Shown: piece after piece, positions 1-11,979 of the stretch
Position numbering within the stretch: position 1 is the first letter of the stretch
How the letters are laid out: every line of letters begins with the position of its first letter
Assembly: GCA_031216915.1 (NCBI GenBank)
Contig: CM062290.1
Span: 381,654,718 to 381,718,717 of the forward strand
Origin: Pictodentalium vernedei
Lineage: Eukaryota > Mollusca > Scaphopoda > Dentaliida > Dentaliidae
Direction of reading: 5' to 3'
DNA: 64,000 nucleotides
Notes under the pieces: model-generated
Told to the model about the DNA's origin: nothing
Database searches by the model: none
What the model saw: only the letters and a program-made list of their open reading frames with translations
Translations under genes and position numbers: made by a program

Positions 1-1081
1 CGAAATTTTAATTAAGAAATTAGATAATTATAATAGAAAAAAAAAATAGAAAACAATTTGTTGTTTATGGCGAAAATAAATCTGACCTGGCTCAAATAAC
101 GTGTGGATTCCCACAAGGCTCGATATTAGGCCCCAATTTATTTTTATTATACATTAACGACATTTGTAATTCCACTTCTCTAAAACTCCTTTCATCCATT
201 AGCAGACGATACTACTGCGTATTCATCAGATCCTAGCGTGAATAACTTGACAAGTTATATGAATAGGGAATTACGTAAATTATCCGAGTGGTGTTCCACT
301 AATCGTCTAGTTATAAATGCTAACAAAACAAAATATATTGTATTTAACCCGACTATGAAGAAAATAAAAACTTCTCGGGAAAACGTCTGTATTGATAATG
401 AGAAAATAACAAGACTGGGTGTTGAACAAATCGAAAAATCTAAACTTCTTGGGGTCAACATTGATGATAAGCTATCATATAAAGTCCATAAATCACAACT
501 ATGCTCAAAGATCGCGCGGGCAAATTATGTCCTCAGTAAGGTTAAATCCATTCTTCCACATGATGCCTTGAGAACTCATTACTTTGCCCTTGTTCACAGT
601 CACTTGATCTACGGAATTCACGTTTGGGGTAACTCAAAAGCCATCAATAAATTATTCTTGATGCAAAAAAGATCCATACGAATAATTAATAATAAAAGAA
701 TCAATGCCCACACTGACCCTCTGTTTTTTAGGGACCGTATTCTCGAGGTTAGTGATTTATTTACACTTCAGGCTGTTCATCTACGACTGGAAAACATTAA
801 ACCTTCCAGCCTCATTTCATGATTACTTCACGTACGTTGACAGTCATACGCACAAAAATACGAGACAGTCTACGCTTCTACACGTAAGTAGAACTAGATC
901 TCGATCATTAGAGATGTTTCCATTGTACTCGTACCCAAAATTGTGGAACGAATTAGATACGGAACGTCGTCAGTTCGATAATAGAAATATGTTCAAAAAA
1001 AGTTTGGCTTTCAAGCTCTTAGCTTCATACTCTGACTGCGATGAATGTAACATTCCTTACTGTCCAGACTGTTCTCTGTAA
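1..1081 (+). pseudogene. Non-LTR retrotransposon reverse transcriptase, C-terminal part, frameshifted
   Basis: The segment enters the window inside a reverse transcriptase palm domain. [14 protein letters not shown] motif B lies at about 105-134 and the catalytic LADD motif at 199-210. The thumb and C-terminal region follow (SKLLGVNIDDKLSYK, then SHLIYGIHVWG). The reading frame runs from before 238 to about 778, then shifts and continues at about 778-1,081 to a Cys-rich end (CDECNIPYCPDC). Small breaks also lie before 238. The family copies its own RNA by target-primed reverse transcription. The degraded LINE on the minus strand at 40,680-43,200 is clearly related, with matching SYK-H and SHLIYGI blocks. 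The 5' part lies outside the window. It is a dead copy because of the frameshift; clade assignment (Jockey/CR1-like) is only tentative. Confidence 0.85.
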
Positions 1082-1915
1082 CTTATAAATCAATGAGCGA
1101 GTTCTTTGACATACCCGATCAATGAAACCGCTTGTGGGACTTAGTCAAAAAATAATTGTTGCCTATGTATTGTCCGCCGTACCTGAACCTTAAGTTGTGT
1201 GTCATTTTTGCCTTTGTCTGGTATCTCGTCTGACTTGGCTTCTCTGCCATACTTTTTTTTGTAAATTCGAAGGCGATTAGATAATAAATTATTTCTATTT
1301 GTAAGGAGCTCCATATATACTAAACGCTCTATAAAGGCGTTGCAAATTAGTTCTAATGACATGTGACCCAACGTTCCGATTTCTCAAATGAGAAAGTCTT
1401 TCCAATTTGAGAAATTGGATCACCAACAGTGACCTCCGTCTTAAGTTGTCCCTCAGAAACTGGGGCTGGTGCCCATGATTGTCAGAATCCGCCAGCCTAT
1501 GGTACATAGCGCCGTTCTAATCTTTGTTGTAATCAAAATTAATCGCTTCGTCACTCAGCTCTTATTTGTAGATATCAGTCAGATTGACCTATTATTATTG
1601 TGAAATTCTTGTTGATAGGGTAAGCCAGGTTTTTGAAAATACTTCTCTTATCAGTTCACAGTCGCCTACTTTATTTTCTATTTGTGGTACTGCAGTCTTA
1701 AGTTTGAGGGCTCAACGGGAAAACGTAGCCAGGTCTGAATTGAATTAAATTTAATGTAACTTAGTTCTAGTTTTTAGGGTGAAGGAAGGTCGACAGCCAA
1801 TCTGGCTATGCCATCTCCCAGCAGCACGCATTAAATGTTTTTGTTTATATCAAACGTATTACTCTGTATTGTACAGATGCTGCTGAATAAAGTATATTTA
1901 TCTATCTATCTACCC
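1082..1915 (+). mobile_element. LINE 3' untranslated region and simple-repeat tail
   Basis: After the reverse transcriptase stop there are about 800 bases without a convincing gene. They end in AATAAAGTATATTTATC followed by short TATC/TCTA units at about 1,886-1,913, a typical LINE 3' tail. I infer that this is the 3' UTR of the element that begins at the left window edge. Part of it could be older inserted sequence. Confidence 0.55.
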
Positions 1916-2308
1916 CGAAATATGGGAAAGATAATTCCACTGTCTGGTGGTGAGAGAGACGCCTTGTTGAGTGGGTCGTTGGCGCCCAAAGTTTCGTATT
2001 TCAACGCCTATCTGGTTTTGATATTCACACACAGAGACTCTATAATCTTCAGGCAGTAACAAGTTTGAAGTAAAATCACATACAGTCCCCTTTTCAACGT
2101 TTGACGAATTTCTATCACTCCAAGAATTTATAAGCTTGTTGGTCGCGCATCTATTGGTGTTGGTAAGTACACCTAATGTTGCGGACATGAGTGAAATAAT
2201 CGCCGCGAGTCCCAGCCCTTTTATTGCGTTCATGTGTTTTCTTATATTGTTGGTCCCACGTATGCATGCTTTCAACGCCTGCCATTCTGGTGTTTTCTTG
2301 ACTTTCAA
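1910..2308 (-). pseudogene. PC4/p15-like single-strand-DNA-binding domain ORF, 3' end cut by LINE
   Basis: A minus-strand frame of 132 codons ends in a segment that resembles the PC4 (transcriptional coactivator p15) fold: a YRVSVCEY strand, IGVEIRNF, then PTQQGVSLTTRQWNYL. The known family has the same order, ending in GISL followed by a QW-x2-L helix. The first true ATG is at about 2,233 and would give 107 residues with a hydrophobic start (GLGLAAIISLMSATLGVL). The stop codon is formed exactly where the LINE tail begins, so the ORF appears to have been interrupted by that insertion and has lost its last residues. A stop codon lies just upstream of 2,308. The assignment rests on motif spacing only. 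It could be a host gene exon or a mobile-element accessory gene. Confidence 0.45.
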
Positions 2309-2710
2309 GGTCCATTTACTGCTCTATTCCAAGTCTTCCTCTGACGCTAACACTTTCACAACTATTATTAAGAGTGTCTCTCCGTTGAACTTGAGTGAAT
2401 ACCGACGGTTAAGTGTTGTATTTTTGTCACATACATGTAGCTTTCTTTCTGGTCGCAGAGTTGGGGGAGGGGCTATGCAAATTTATTCATCTCGCCACTT
2501 TGGTCATGCACATTTCTTCATCTCAACACTCAATCTCATTGGCATCACAATCACCTCATCATCACTCTTTGGCTACCGCGTAAGCCATAATCGTCGATAT
2601 CCCCGCCTCAGTACACCCTGACGTCATCCAACATGAACACTAAAACAAGGAAATCACAGCTTATACTACACTACTCATATAAGTGCTTTAAATATACGAC
2701 CACCCTTTAC
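2309..2710. other. No recognised feature
   Basis: An open frame on the plus strand (2,136-2,621) overlaps the PC4-like ORF and continues here. It has no recognisable domain and I take it as chance. I see nothing else. Confidence 0.5.
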
Positions 2711-2958
2711 TTAACCCTTGACCTAACATGAAAAGCAGACGACACTTGCAAACAAAATTCTTGAATAACTAATTTTTTTTCATTTTTTTTGTCTCCAAAA
2801 CATAGATTATGATCCCTTATTGGAACGATCTCGACGAGCTCGTTCCAACGAGGGGCCATAACCTATGTTTTGGAGACAAAAAATGAAAAAATAATGAAAA
2901 TTAATTGGCGATTTTTGAGAATGGACGGTTTTGGCCGTTACGTTGGGTAAAGGGTTAA
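2711..2958 (+). mobile_element. Foldback MITE with TTAA ends, piggyBac-type (copy A)
   Basis: Bounded by TTAA at 2,711-2,714 and 2,955-2,958, with termini CCCTTGACC and GGGTAAAGGG. TTAA target sites and CCC...GGG ends are hallmarks of piggyBac elements. The middle folds on itself around GAACGATCTCGACGAGCTCGTTC with long flanking arms. There is no coding capacity, so it would need a transposase in trans. Six other copies lie in the window. Confidence 0.75.
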
Positions 2959-3110
2959 CATGAAAAGCAGACAAACAAAATTCTTGAATAACTATTTTGT
3001 TTTCATTTTTTGGTCTCAAAAACATAGGTTATGACCTCTCGTTAGGACGAGCTGGACTTTTTGTGGATAGCGCTAGCCGCGTTTGGCCGCTACGTTGGGG
3101 AAAGGGTTAA
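2955..3110 (+). mobile_element. Foldback MITE, TTAA family (copy B, shortened)
   Basis: It shares the TTAA at 2,955-2,958 with copy A, repeats the ACATGAAAAGCAGAC start and ends GGGGAAAGGGTTAA at 3,110. The inverted central arm is mostly missing, so this copy no longer folds fully. The shared TTAA suggests nested or tandem insertion into one target. Confidence 0.65.
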
Positions 3111-4412
3111 GTGTTGATTAAAGGGGAAGGAGAATCACACATTATCTATTTTGTTCATGCGTGTATATAAGGAGACTAATCCTCTCTGATTTAATATAAC
3201 TGATAACAGAACAGCTTGCGCCACGTCAAATAAATTTACTTTTGTATTGATCCTCATTTATAATAACTGCATGTGCAGATTTAACAAAAACGTTTTACGA
3301 GGAGTTTATTAGCAGCGACGCGTTCTCTTTATTGATAAGTGAGCAGGGCCGTTACAAACACGAAACCTCGCTGTGTGTGTGAGCATGTTTATCAAATGTG
3401 AGTAACGTTGTGTCATTTTAATAATTAGTTTTCAAATTTCATGCTAATCGGTTTAGGTATAATGATGTTAAAAGCGTGTGATGCCTAACCCATATTCTCA
3501 TTTCCTGCAGTGCTGAAATGGGCTTTTGAAGCGTGAGGATTGTTTGTATTGGAAGGCACCAAAATTATTGTTCCGAAAGCCATAGCGCTGGTTCCATTTT
3601 TCCCTCAAGGAAGGGCGCCAAACATTTATTCATAATTTATCCACCGCTAATGTGAAAACAATCACATTACAGGATTAGGATTTGTTTTCCAAAAATATTA
3701 CCTAAAGAGCTAGCCGGCTATTTATAAGAAATTGGAGACCTTGAGATCAAGCTTATTCAGTTGGGCTGTATCTCAAAACGTCGAAAAAATGAAAATCTGT
3801 ACCGGGGAGTTTACTCAAGAGAGCAATAGGCTTAAGGCTATAGTCTATATCTAATTAGGATAGCTATTTTGTGGGAAGGGTCTCCAAACGACTGACAGTT
3901 AATTAACAGCAAACCTATTTTGTTCATAGAAGATAGATATGGATATAAACATACATGAATAATCTACTATTACTTAGGTAAACCTGTTTTTTTTTCATAG
4001 TATAATTTTAACAAGCTAACACAGTGGCGTAACGCCCATACAACGACGTTAGGACGTCTAATAACGGCCCCAACAACTGCACGTTTTTAGGGGCCCCCGA
4101 CAATTCCAACATTTTGGGAAAAATCACCATTAAGGGTCTCAAAACAGCGTTGTAGTTGAAACATTGAGGTTGGATGCTTCAATACCAGCTTGGGGCGATA
4201 TTTTCTGAAACCAATTACGGGGTTGTGTGCGTGCTCATGACAACATGAGACAGAAGTTGAAATGACAAAACTATTTTAATTTTAATTATTTTATATATGT
4301 GGATGTATTCTGTACAAGTTGTTACATCAAACCGTCGAATCAGTATCCGAAGCCAACCAATGCCAACACGACTCCTTTTCGGTTCAGTTGTTAACCAACT
4401 AACGAAGGAACG
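3111..4412. other. No recognised gene
   Basis: AT-rich intergenic sequence. No open frame with a family signature, tRNA or clear repeat was found here. Confidence 0.5.
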
Positions 4413-4581
4413 AACATTGAAACGGCCGAAAGGACGAATCAAAATCACCATCATAAAAGTTTTAATTAATGAAGCACCGAGTTGTACCGGAATTGCTATT
4501 GATGGGGTGAGGGGTTGGTTTCTTCGTAGCCCACTCTCTACACGAAGAGACTCTGTTGTATATTTTTCTGTAATTTATAGA
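4413..4581 (+). repeat. Left fragment of the 5-kb tandem duplication unit
   Basis: From AACATTGAAACGG to CTGTAATTTAT this matches 12,108-12,272 with few changes. In the second copy the match continues directly into the next part of the unit (12,273). Here it is separated from that part by 4,582-6,781. It is therefore the true left end of copy one. Confidence 0.75.
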
Positions 4582-4672
4582 TTTAGAAAACGAACGTGCC
4601 TTCTACGTACACGGGTTCCGTCGAAAAGTATCACGTGTTATGTACGTTAGAGATTTAAGGGGGATGTTTGTT

Positions 4673-4993
4673 TTAACTTTTTTGAAATGGCCAGAATACC
4701 CCCACCACCCTCACCCCAGGTGTTGTGGTACTGCACTCCTTTGCGATGTGTTTGTCGCCGCATTTTATACATCGCTGCTCCATGCTGGGTCCGTGTGACA
4801 AGTGCCCAAATTTCTGACACCTGTGACACTGAGGGGGTTGCGGGATAACACGATATTTCTCGGTTTCGTTTTGTTCTTGCCGTTGATGTTTACCCCCTTT
4901 GCTTATAAAATTAAATTTCGTTGCTCTATTAGGGCACTTTACTTTAATCTTCCCAGCCAGGTTGCCAGGGTCTTTTAAGATTAATCTCCACAA
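4673..4993 (-). pseudogene. LINE ORF1/gag-like zinc-knuckle fragment
   Basis: The 106-codon minus-strand frame contains two zinc-knuckle-like units: CHRCQKFGHLSHGPSMEQRC, followed by C-x2-C-x4-H-x4-C (CIKCGDKHIAKEC). Paired knuckles of this sort are typical of the nucleic-acid-binding ORF1 protein of Jockey-like LINEs (PRE_C2HC plus CCHC). The expected Cys in the first knuckle (after GH-x4) appears to be replaced by Pro. No ATG-led complete protein is present and no reverse transcriptase is adjacent, so I read it as a fragment of a dead element. Confidence 0.7.
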
Positions 4994-5106
4994 TCTAGAT
5001 AACCTTGGAGGCGTTTTGCCACTTACTTTATCGGCGTATTTTAATTTAATTACCGTGATTTTAAATGTTAGTTTATATACGGACAGAAATAGCAGGAGAA
5101 ATATAG

Positions 5107-5250
5107 AATAAACCTATAGTGTTTTCAAGTAAAAAAAATATTCTACGAGTAGGATTAAGAATGAAATCGACGAGCCTCTGGCGAGTCGATTTCATTCTTA
5201 ATTCCACGAGTAGAATATTTTTTTTTACTTGAAAACACTATACGTTTATT
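5107..5250. repeat. Near-perfect foldback element
   Basis: Inverted arms run from AATAAACCTATAGTG to CACTATACGTTTATT, about 65 bases each, with a short loop at GAGCCTCTGGCGAG. The RNA or single strand would form one long hairpin. It is probably a small foldback MITE. Confidence 0.7.
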
Positions 5251-5838
5251 TTGTTTATCCCATAAATCTTTTACAGGGCAGTCACAGCGAAATCGTTCTG
5301 TTACTCGCTACAAAACACAACGAGAAGTGAGGAGCACATTGGTCCAATTCCATCGACAAGCAAGACTGGCAAACATAAACAAGGCGCAGTGATACATTTC
5401 TGTCTAAAAATAATTAACCTACAAACTTGAGCTAAACTTGCAAAAATACTTTTTTGAATTAACAGTGTGTGGTGTTTTCTACAGGCATTGTATAATACTT
5501 TCAAAAAGGTTTTAAAAAACAGCAATTGAACTATTAATTATGCTACACGAATGCGGTAGAGGCCAGAGGTCAATAAGTCCGTCTCTACTACAGGAACAAA
5601 TACTTCCAGTGTTAAACCTTAGGGGGAAATTTATCACCATCCTAGGTGAATAAAGCAAAAGTTTAGCCAAGGCTTGTATCGTTCAAATAAACGGCCATTT
5701 ACGGGATCAAACAGTAAACGCACCGACTCTTATCTCGGATTGATCTGTGTAGTTTATAACAGAAATACACAGACAGAAATAGCAGAAAAACACAGTAAAC
5801 CCACCGACTGTTCTCTCTGATAGATCTCTGAACGCAGA

Positions 5839-6029
5839 AACATCTCACGAGTAACCACTAATTAGAAATAAACTATAACATCACAGGAGTAACCACTAAT
5901 TAGATACAAACTATAACATCTCAGGAGTAACCACTACTTAGATACAAACTATAACATCTCACGAGTAACCACTAATTAGATACAAACTATAACATCTCAC
6001 AAGTAACCACTAATTAGATATAAACTATA
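5839..6029 (+). repeat. Tandem repeat, five units of about 38 bp
   Basis: The unit AACATCTCACGAGTAACCAC followed by TAATTAGATACAAACTAT repeats five times with scattered substitutions. Confidence 0.85.
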
Positions 6030-6127
6030 ATCAATATCAAAACAAACTCTCCGAGGTGGGAATTTTAGTTCTCTTGTGTAAACACTCCGTTTGGTTATGA
6101 GAACACACCTTCAGTTGTAGGATTGTT

Positions 6128-6344
6128 TTAACACTCCATACAAACGTAACGGGCAAAACCGTCCAGCGCTCTTCATAAAAAATCCTCAATTTTCATTATT
6201 TTTTCCATTTTTGCGTCAAAAACATAGCTTATGCACCCTCGTTTCAATAAGGGTTGATAAGCTATGTTTTGGGGGAAAACAATTAGTTATTTAAAAATTG
6301 TGTTCGCAAGTGTCGCCTGCCTTTCGTGTTAGGTAAAGGGTTTT
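6128..6344 (-). mobile_element. Foldback MITE, TTAA family (copy C, diverged)
   Basis: Opposite orientation to copy A. It starts TTAACACTCC, carries the ACGGGCAAAACCGTCCAGCG and CATAGCTTATG blocks and ends TTAGGTAAAGGG. The right TTAA has mutated to TTTT and the central palindrome is eroded, so it is older than the other copies. Confidence 0.65.
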
Positions 6345-6802
6345 GCTGTACTTGGCAAAGATGCTGACGACTGAAATCTACTGAAAAGCAGAGATGGCAA
6401 GAATTTTTTAAAAATATTAAGAGATGAGTAAGCCCTCTCTGGTGAAAACATTTAGGGTAATTAACGTACTATATACTTAGGCATGTTTATTCTAAAGTAC
6501 ACCACATGTCCCTATTTGCTCCCATAGCAGAATCACAACGGGGTTACCCGACAACGTTTACCCCCATTAGACAGACACTCAATTGTCATACACCCCAGCT
6601 GTCAGGTAGTTAATTAGGGATAAGTTAAAATAGATGATTACCTATTGTTGTAAATCAACATCCCAGATGTTTGCAATGTGAATAAAATTTAGTTTCAATA
6701 TTTTGTTTGGTACTGTTTTTCTCCTTTTCAAGGTTGACATATAATCAAAATACCACTACCACCCTTGCTGTGGAAAGAGACTTTCCATCAACAGAGGTCA
6801 AG

Positions 6803-7195
6803 GGGTACTATGTCTACTATGTTCAGGGTTTTTGGCGCAAGACTCAAGATTTAGGTCTTGCCTGAACTTGCAGAGAAGAATCTGAAATTGGACAATGAAT
6901 AAGAAGAGCTGGTGGGCAAGCACTTTTGCCCTCAAACTCTGTACAAAACGCATGGTTAGAGACCATGGAATCGACACCACCTGTCCCACAGCCAGAGATC
7001 TTCAATGATTATATGGTCGTTAATTGGATGGATGATGATGCAAGATTTCCCATCCCTCTGTGGAATCATCATGAAACCTCAGGACCTAGAACCAACAACA
7101 ATCTAGAAGGGTTCAACAATCGACTAAATTCATCACCACATCATCGACATCCTAACCTCTTTATGACGTGCACCTCACATTTTTCATTTTGTTAA
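6803..7195 (+). pseudogene. MULE-type transposase, C-terminal fragment (copy one)
   Basis: The frame begins near the YYVQGFWRK / QDLGLA motif region and ends with a block reading LWNHHETSGPRTNNNLEGFN, then LN and HPNLF. In MULE transposases of animals (often joined to FLYWCH zinc fingers) the catalytic domain is followed by an F-x-Q-x-WRK-Q-LGL segment and a C-terminal WN-x-R-TNN-x-EG-x-LN-x-HP signature. That is the order here. Two stops occur around 6,860-6,900. The catalytic N-terminal half is not present, so it cannot act. An almost identical fragment is at 12,294-12,686. The open part is 6,926-7,195. Confidence 0.65.
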
Positions 7196-7900
7196 TATTT
7201 GTTTCATTTTGTTTTATAAAACATGGTTTTCTATTTATTTTCATTAAAAATGAGTTATCATGAAATATGATTTTTTATTTATTTATTATAAAACAAGTCT
7301 AAATATTTTCTTTATAGTATTTCATATTTTTCATTTTAATGTCTTTTCTGTTTATTTATCGCTTTCTTTATTGTTCTTCATATTTTTATTGTTTTTTCTG
7401 TTTATTTAAAACAAAAAACATATTTCTTATGATTTATTGTGACTAGATTCTTTTCTTATTGTTCTTCGTATTTTTTTTATTTTATTGTCATTTATTTTCT
7501 ATTTATTTTCTGTTCATTTCTAAAACACACTGGTGAAGGAATAAATCACTAAAGGCAATTAATTGTTTCTTTTCTGTCTGCCTTATTGGAATATTCCACT
7601 TTATTCTGAAGGTAATAAGTAAGGGATTAGCTGTTCAAACAACCCAATATTCTGCGATTATAAACTGTCTGACAACAGGTGTGTCTGACTAATGGGGGAT
7701 TCCCCCGATATACATAACATTTGCGTGAAGGCAATTTGGCTGTGGACGAGCAAATTAAAGAATGACCATTAAATCGATATTGGGTGGAATTGGCAAGTAG
7801 GGGAATTAATATAAACTATTCAATAGATATTGCGGACTTAGAAGAGGATGAAAGGGATGGCAATCCAAGGTAAGAAAATCGTCACAGACAGAGATGGAGG

Positions 7901-7948
7901 AAGAGAGAGAGAGTGAAAGCGAGAGAGAGAGAGAGAGAGAGAGAGAGT
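7901..7948 (+). repeat. GA microsatellite
   Basis: Runs of GA dinucleotides interrupted by GTGAAAGC. The duplicate copy has its own GA run at about 13,381-13,423. Confidence 0.9.
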
Positions 7949-8716
7949 TGTAACCGACATTGGCGTGAATGAATCAACGAAAATGGCTCTTTGAGTGGTC
8001 TGTGCGATGGAGACTTAAACCTGGTTTTTTGGGGAGTGCCTTGATGGCACCTCTAGGGAATCCCTGCTTTTCAGTTTGAGGTCGAGGTCGCTGCTCGCGA
8101 ATGGTGAGGAAGTTGGAAAACACCGTGGAAATGAAAAGAGTGCTAAATGTGCAATATGGGAGTAATGGAGACCCTGGAACACTTTTTCTTACAGTGTCCA
8201 AAATACCAGTCTGACCGAATAAGATTGGCTACGTGTTCAGCTGCCAGTAAGAGGTATCCGTTTGGTGTGTTGAAAATCGCAAAGATGACTCGAAAAAAGT
8301 AATCTTTCTTGGTGTCCTGCAAACCTCGGCCTCAGAAAAAAAGTCCGTCAAATATGAGCTACATTCAAGTGGTACGACACTTGTAGCAGACGACTTTTTA
8401 ATGACGTTTTAAGAGCGTGGGTTGGGGAAGGAGATATTGGGTGTGGTTAATTAGGTAAACAAATAACAACATTATTTAACCCTTTCAACACTGTGTTCCT
8501 GAATTTGATTTAAGGCGTGATGTTCAAAAATATTCTAACAATTTTCAAACTACAAATAAGTGGACGTTCCTGAGGTCGTCAGTTTTTCGACACTTTAATC
8601 CAAATTCCCCAATATATGGTTCAACATAAGATGTTACTAAATTGCGCAGCGAATGATTAAAATATAATTTACATATCATATTCATCCACTTATGTCACGT
8701 AACTGTTTACAACATA

Positions 8717-8868
8717 CACAGAACGAAACACGCGTGTGAATGGGTTAATCGGCAAGAGTTCCAGCGCGGAAGGATAAAACTCGAGGTCACAGGCCTCGAG
8801 TTTTATCCTTCCGCGATGGAAAAAGGGCCATATCGATTAACCCATTCACACGTGTGTGTCGTTCTGTG
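8717..8868. repeat. Long inverted repeat (copy one)
   Basis: The outer arms are CACAGAACGAAACACGCGTG and its complement ending CGTTCTGTG at 8,868. The inner arms are CGCGGAAGGATAAAACTCGA around a TCACAGG loop. It is probably a foldback MITE that was inside the unit before the duplication, since 14,188-14,336 is the same. Confidence 0.75.
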
Positions 8869-8937
8869 TTTATTACACGCCTTCACGTCTATAGAAGCAC
8901 TTATTAGAAGGACACTCTGCAATTCATTTGACAGCTC

Positions 8938-8999
8938 GTCCCCTGAGTTCCCATGTGTTCTATCTGCTAGTGGACACAAAGAAGACATTGGACTCAGGG
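8938..8999. repeat. Partial palindrome of the CCCCTGAGTTCC family
   Basis: CGTCCCCTGAGTTCCCATGT faces AGACATTGGACTCAGGG. It is a diverged member of the palindrome found at 17,034, 44,645 and 49,707. Its duplicate is at 14,407-14,468. Confidence 0.55.
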
Positions 9000-9471
9000 T
9001 ACGAACTATCAACAAAAAGAACACATTTCATCGCCAACCAAATTTGCGAGGGCAACCCTTGTTACTATTTGTAGCTATCGCTAGAAATTCAAATAGTAAT
9101 TGCCGTGCACGATTTATAAAAAATTCCAGTGAAATGTTGCTTCTATTTAAAAATAGTCTGTCAATGATTTCCGTTCAGATAATATGTACGTAACGGATTT
9201 TCATTTTCTGCATGTATTAGTGTTGCTGTAGATGGGGATTTCACAGAGCAGGCGTGTGATAAAAAAATAGTTTAGCTTAGATGGGGAATACGCTGAGCCC
9301 ACATGCCTATCGTCAGATAACTATCCTCCAAAGGTATCCTTCCAGAGCAAATCACCATGTCATAAGTATTCTCAAATGCCGGGATGGGTCGAAAAGTTAT
9401 GAGAGCATTTACTCAATGGAACAACTGCTGTCATTGATATTTTGTTCATTTAAGACATGGGAATAGATATA

Positions 9472-10125
9472 GTACGGCCGCCGTGGACTGGTCACTTTCC
9501 ACGGGTGGACAATATTTCCACAGACGCAATAATATTAGATTCCAAACACAACTTATTGGAATTGTCATCAAAAATGTAATTAATGAAGCAGCAGGTACAA
9601 CAGCTTGGGGTAGAAAAGGCATCTACACAGGCGATATGACCTGTATATGAAGCATATAGGAGCTAGGAACCGTATACGAGGGGTATAGGTACTTGGACAT
9701 GTATAGGAGCCATGTCGTAAATATTCTCAAATACCCAGATGAGCTGAAGAGTAAAACGAGAAGTCATTTTTTTCAAATAATTTCTCGATAGCTCATTTTG
9801 TTCGAAAAGATTTGAGTTGTCCGAACAATCCTTTTCCCAGTCACTGCTTGTTAGCTTATTTGCTCGTCGAGATTCGAGTCGTCCGAGCAATGCCTGTCCC
9901 AGCTCGATGGACGTTTGGGCTTAGATAGATAGATAATGTATTTAACGATATTCGTATGTACATGTATATACAAAGCGTTAGATAGTTTTACAAAAGTAAA
10001 GTTTAACATTGTACATTCAGCCACAGATATGAAAATATACAGTACGGTCGCCGTGGACTGATCACTTTCCACGAATGGACAATATTCCACGGACGCAATA
10101 ATATTAGATTACAAACACTAATTAT
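9472..10125. repeat. 90-bp direct repeats flanking a 475-bp segment absent from copy two
   Basis: A block starting AGTACGGCCGCCGTGGACTG (9,473 on) recurs at 10,040 on. Copy two has it once, at about 14,941. The middle, 9,560-10,035, contains an ATAG microsatellite (9,921-9,934) next to a LINE-like 3' tail in minus orientation. It may be an insertion accompanied by a local duplication, or a deletion from copy two by recombination between the direct repeats. Confidence 0.6.
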
Positions 10126-10934
10126 AGAGATAATCCATTAAAAATTTAATTAATGAAGCACACGGTACGACCCGGCGTTTTATTAATTAAAATTGTGTTG
10201 ACGATGATTTTTATTACTTGGTAATCATGCGTGAACATCACTGCCCAAGCGTGCGTTACGACCAGTCTATGGCAATTGTACAGTGCGTACATCGCCAGAA
10301 GGTGGCAGAGTCAGATTGACAATCTTCCTGCCACCCCAAAAGAAGTAAAATGAAATAATTAAAATTGCTGCATTGTGCTGTTTAATTTGTGATAAAGAAT
10401 ATTTTTACTTCAATACCATCATACACCTTTGTTGGAATCCAAATGTATATAAACTTTGTTTTTACGTGATTCCACTGCCAGTCACAACGATACCGAACGC
10501 CACGTACCTCCAAAGGATAGTACAAACCCGACTCGTCGATGCTGCCACATTTGTGGTGGAAAACTTACTCTTAGGAGCTCTTGTATCAGCTAATGCTGTG
10601 AAAGTGAGCGGATTAAGATGAATGGAGTGACCTGATTGGTAGATATCAAAGGTGGGAACTAGAGATAGATATGACAAGATAGACTACAGGGATGAAAATA
10701 GATAGAATAGAGCCCGAAATAGGCATAAAAACAGGTTTTAGGGAAGTTATCAGGTTCTTTGTGGTAATTTGCCATAGTCTTATACTTCGAACTATCTAAC
10801 AGAACCCGCACTCCTATAGTTCTACATGTTATTCTAAAAAGCCGAACATGGCGGCTTTTCTTCGTCATCTTCAGTGATTTTAGTAGGTTTTTGATTTTCG
10901 TAGTTGTCGAAACCATTTGGATAAGTAGATATAC

Positions 10935-11228
10935 TCCCATTCAATCGAATATACCCTCGAAACACACCCCGTCCAATTAGAGCATTTCGGGCTCATTGCA
11001 ACCGGGTACCGCCATAGAAACCAAACTAGCTGTCTCCAGTTGTAAAAAATGGATGACGGAAACACTCGTCAACCTAACTGGAGCATACGCACTGACACCA
11101 TACTAAAGGCGTTAGAAGATGGCCGCTCACGCAGGTCACCACGACAACCCACACGACGAAACTGGGTCACGTGACTGTGACTTCAAGTGACTTCGCATGA
11201 AATCCATCGATGTCCTGACATACCGTTG
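10935..11228 (+). repeat. Dispersed CCAT/CpG-rich repeat (family R1, copy one)
   Basis: It starts ACTCCCATTCAATCGAATAT and contains AAATGGATGACGG and AAGATGGCCGCTC. Relatives are at 15,836, 25,862, 37,430 and 59,430, and inside the satellite monomers. No coding capacity. Confidence 0.65.
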
Positions 11229-11842
11229 ACCACTGTTTCAGTCAAATCACAAGTAAAATGATACGGCTTGTATAACCCACTGGGATCGCCTCACACATCC
11301 TTGTTCGGCCAAATATCAAGAGAGCCTAGGAAAGCCCACCTCTCCCCCGCTGATCCGGGCCCTGGTTATTTAATTGGATAACTGGTACTGGGTAATTATC
11401 CAACTAGTACACAAATCAACATGTGCTGGCCAATGAGAGAACTTCGAGTAAAGCAAAGGTACGAGAAGGAGGTACCTACCCCAAGGCGTCTGTCAAATTA
11501 TGGATGAAAGGTTTGTTCAAGCTGGTAACATGATCCTTACCATTGAAAGAGAAGACAGTGAGAGCTATGAGGTATGAGCACCTCAAAAATTATCGACCGC
11601 TTGACAGGGCAGGCCCTAGGCGAAATTCATTCGCCATGAAGGTCTTATCAACACCATAAATAACCCTTCTCGTCCATACTTTATATATTTTATCTCGCGA
11701 GAAGAACACAAAAAGAGAGACATAAACCATCTTACCAGACAGAACTACAAAAACTTGAAAATGTGGCTTCTTTTTTTCAGCTGGAATATTTAGCGTCTTC
11801 CTCTTTGCCGAGTCTGGCTCATCCACCCGAGTACATTTTAAG

Positions 11843-11979
11843 TTATCTCCGCCAACATGTATGGTATATGGAGATTTAATACCTGGGTGTGGCTTTTAAA
11901 CACCGACTCCCAGGCGAGGTGTTTAAATGAGACATCCAGGTATTAAATCTCCATATACCATACATGTTGACGGAGATAA
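11843..11979. repeat. Foldback element with 45-bp arms
   Basis: The arms TTATCTCCGCCAACATGTAT ... ACATGTTGACGGAGATAA enclose a second short stem (TTTAAACACC / GGTGTTTAAA). The same element occurs at about 16,758-16,862 (right arm mostly lost) and 49,410-49,515. Confidence 0.75.

Larger units (their letters stand above)
4582..6781. other. 2.2-kb segment present only in copy one of the tandem duplication
   Basis: The second copy reads straight through the equivalent point (TAATTTAT joined to TTCCATCA at about 12,272). This segment is therefore an insertion in copy one or a deletion from copy two. It holds a LINE ORF1 fragment, a foldback element, a 38-bp tandem array and a TTAA MITE, listed separately. 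No clean target-site duplication is visible at its borders. Confidence 0.55.

Noticed and set aside
2136..2621. 161-codon plus-strand frame
   Set aside because: Opposite the PC4-like frame, alternative start, no domain.
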